5,513 nt of DNA, taken from Phycisphaerae bacterium (GTDB taxonomy: Bacteria; Planctomycetota; Phycisphaerae; Sedimentisphaerales; Anaerobacaceae). The DNA lies in assembly GCA_030609625.1 (NCBI GenBank), contig JAUWBX010000183.1, positions 1 through 5,513 of the forward strand, read 5' to 3'. The number at the start of each line of letters is the position of its first letter. Positions within the stretch are counted from its first letter, which is position 1. The notes under the pieces were generated by a model. It made no database searches. It was not told the origin of the DNA and saw only the letters and a list, made by a program, of their open reading frames with translations. Shown here piece after piece: positions 5,220-5,513 of the stretch. Both the position numbers and the translations under genes were made by a program.

Positions 5220-5489
5220 TTATTTTAGTTCACCCTTTTTCTTTAACGGAATTATTTCCGGCTCATCAAAACCTTCGGGTATCTTAAACTCGAAAACCTT
5301 TTTATCCATCCCTTTATTGACCTTCGGCTTGAGAAATTTTATCTCGGAAACATCCTTTAGCTCTATTGGCTCCGTAGCCGGCTCTGTAGAAACGGCAACT
5401 ATTTTCACCGGCAGGCCTAATTTCTTATCAATCCAAAAATCGATAGATATATAATCATCTTTATAAACCGAATTCGGCTTAACCTCCAA
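5220..5489 (-). CDS. LolA-like lipoprotein-carrier C-terminal part, apparently truncated
   Basis: The 89 residues look like the last part of a LolA-type outer-membrane lipoprotein carrier or related periplasmic beta-barrel-half protein. SIDFWIDKKLGLPVKIV (15-31) fits the family's 'I-WID--tGLPvki' strand pair. IKFLKPKVNKGMDKKVF and FKIPEGF-EPEIIPL fit its C-terminal strands. Family members normally have about 200 or more residues with a signal peptide, so most of the N-terminal half is missing. The reading frame extends upstream as DFIQLHL but meets a TAA at 5508-5510. The only start available is TTG 5489, without a ribosome binding site. Either the gene is frameshifted or broken just at the window edge, or there is a sequence error; the remaining 3 bases cannot decide. 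Its stop (5220-5222) is one base from the start of the HPr-domain gene, which suggests one operon. The family assignment rests on the C-terminal motifs only. Confidence 0.5.
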   Translation of the reverse strand: MEVKPNSVYKDDYISIDFWIDKKLGLPVKIVAVSTEPATEPIELKDVSEIKFLKPKVNKGMDKKVFEFKIPEGFDEPEIIPLKKKGELK

Positions 5490-5513
5490 ATGTAATTGAA
5501 TAAAATCTTACGG

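Overview
The window looks like a planctomycete chromosome fragment of moderate GC, possibly from the Phycisphaerae side of the phylum (inference). The best pointers are a FabZ-type dehydratase of the kind I associate with planctomycetes (N-terminal PPPLLFEL and INPQRFEMQQLDGI ahead of the catalytic GHIPGRPLMPG), a very small Hc1/histone H1-like protein, and a 513-residue protein that carries a divergent HPr-like domain. Family calls are from recalled motifs; no database was searched.

Layout. Bases 1-1209 (+) hold the C-terminal part of a large TPR plus HEAT-like scaffold protein that begins outside the window. After a spacer with a strong hairpin come a 57-residue 2[4Fe-4S] ferredoxin (1402-1575, +) and, 8 bases later, tRNA-Glu(UUC) (1584-1658, +). 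All remaining genes lie on the minus strand: the FabZ-like dehydratase (1703-2191), the histone-like protein (2398-2571) with a good promoter and ribosome binding site, a flavodoxin-family protein (2928-3404), the HPr-domain protein (3677-5218), and the C-terminal part of a LolA-like protein (5220-5489) whose frame is closed by a stop 18 bases upstream of its only plausible start.

The only clear operon is LolA-like > HPr-domain protein: the stop and start codons are one base apart. The other genes look like single units separated by 190-360 base spacers. Nearly every spacer contains palindromic repeat-like DNA: 1217-1250, 2224-2261, 2342-2377, 2763-2840, and a composite element at 3441-3617 bounded by 12-bp inverted repeats. 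This suggests a genome rich in small non-coding palindromic repeats. Two redox proteins (ferredoxin, flavodoxin) and one lipid-synthesis enzyme are present, but nothing in the sequence links them into one pathway.

I see no phage, CRISPR, toxin-antitoxin or defence locus. The least ordinary items are the HPr-domain fusion protein, the tail-less histone-like protein, the palindromic element set, and the broken-looking LolA-like frame at the right edge.
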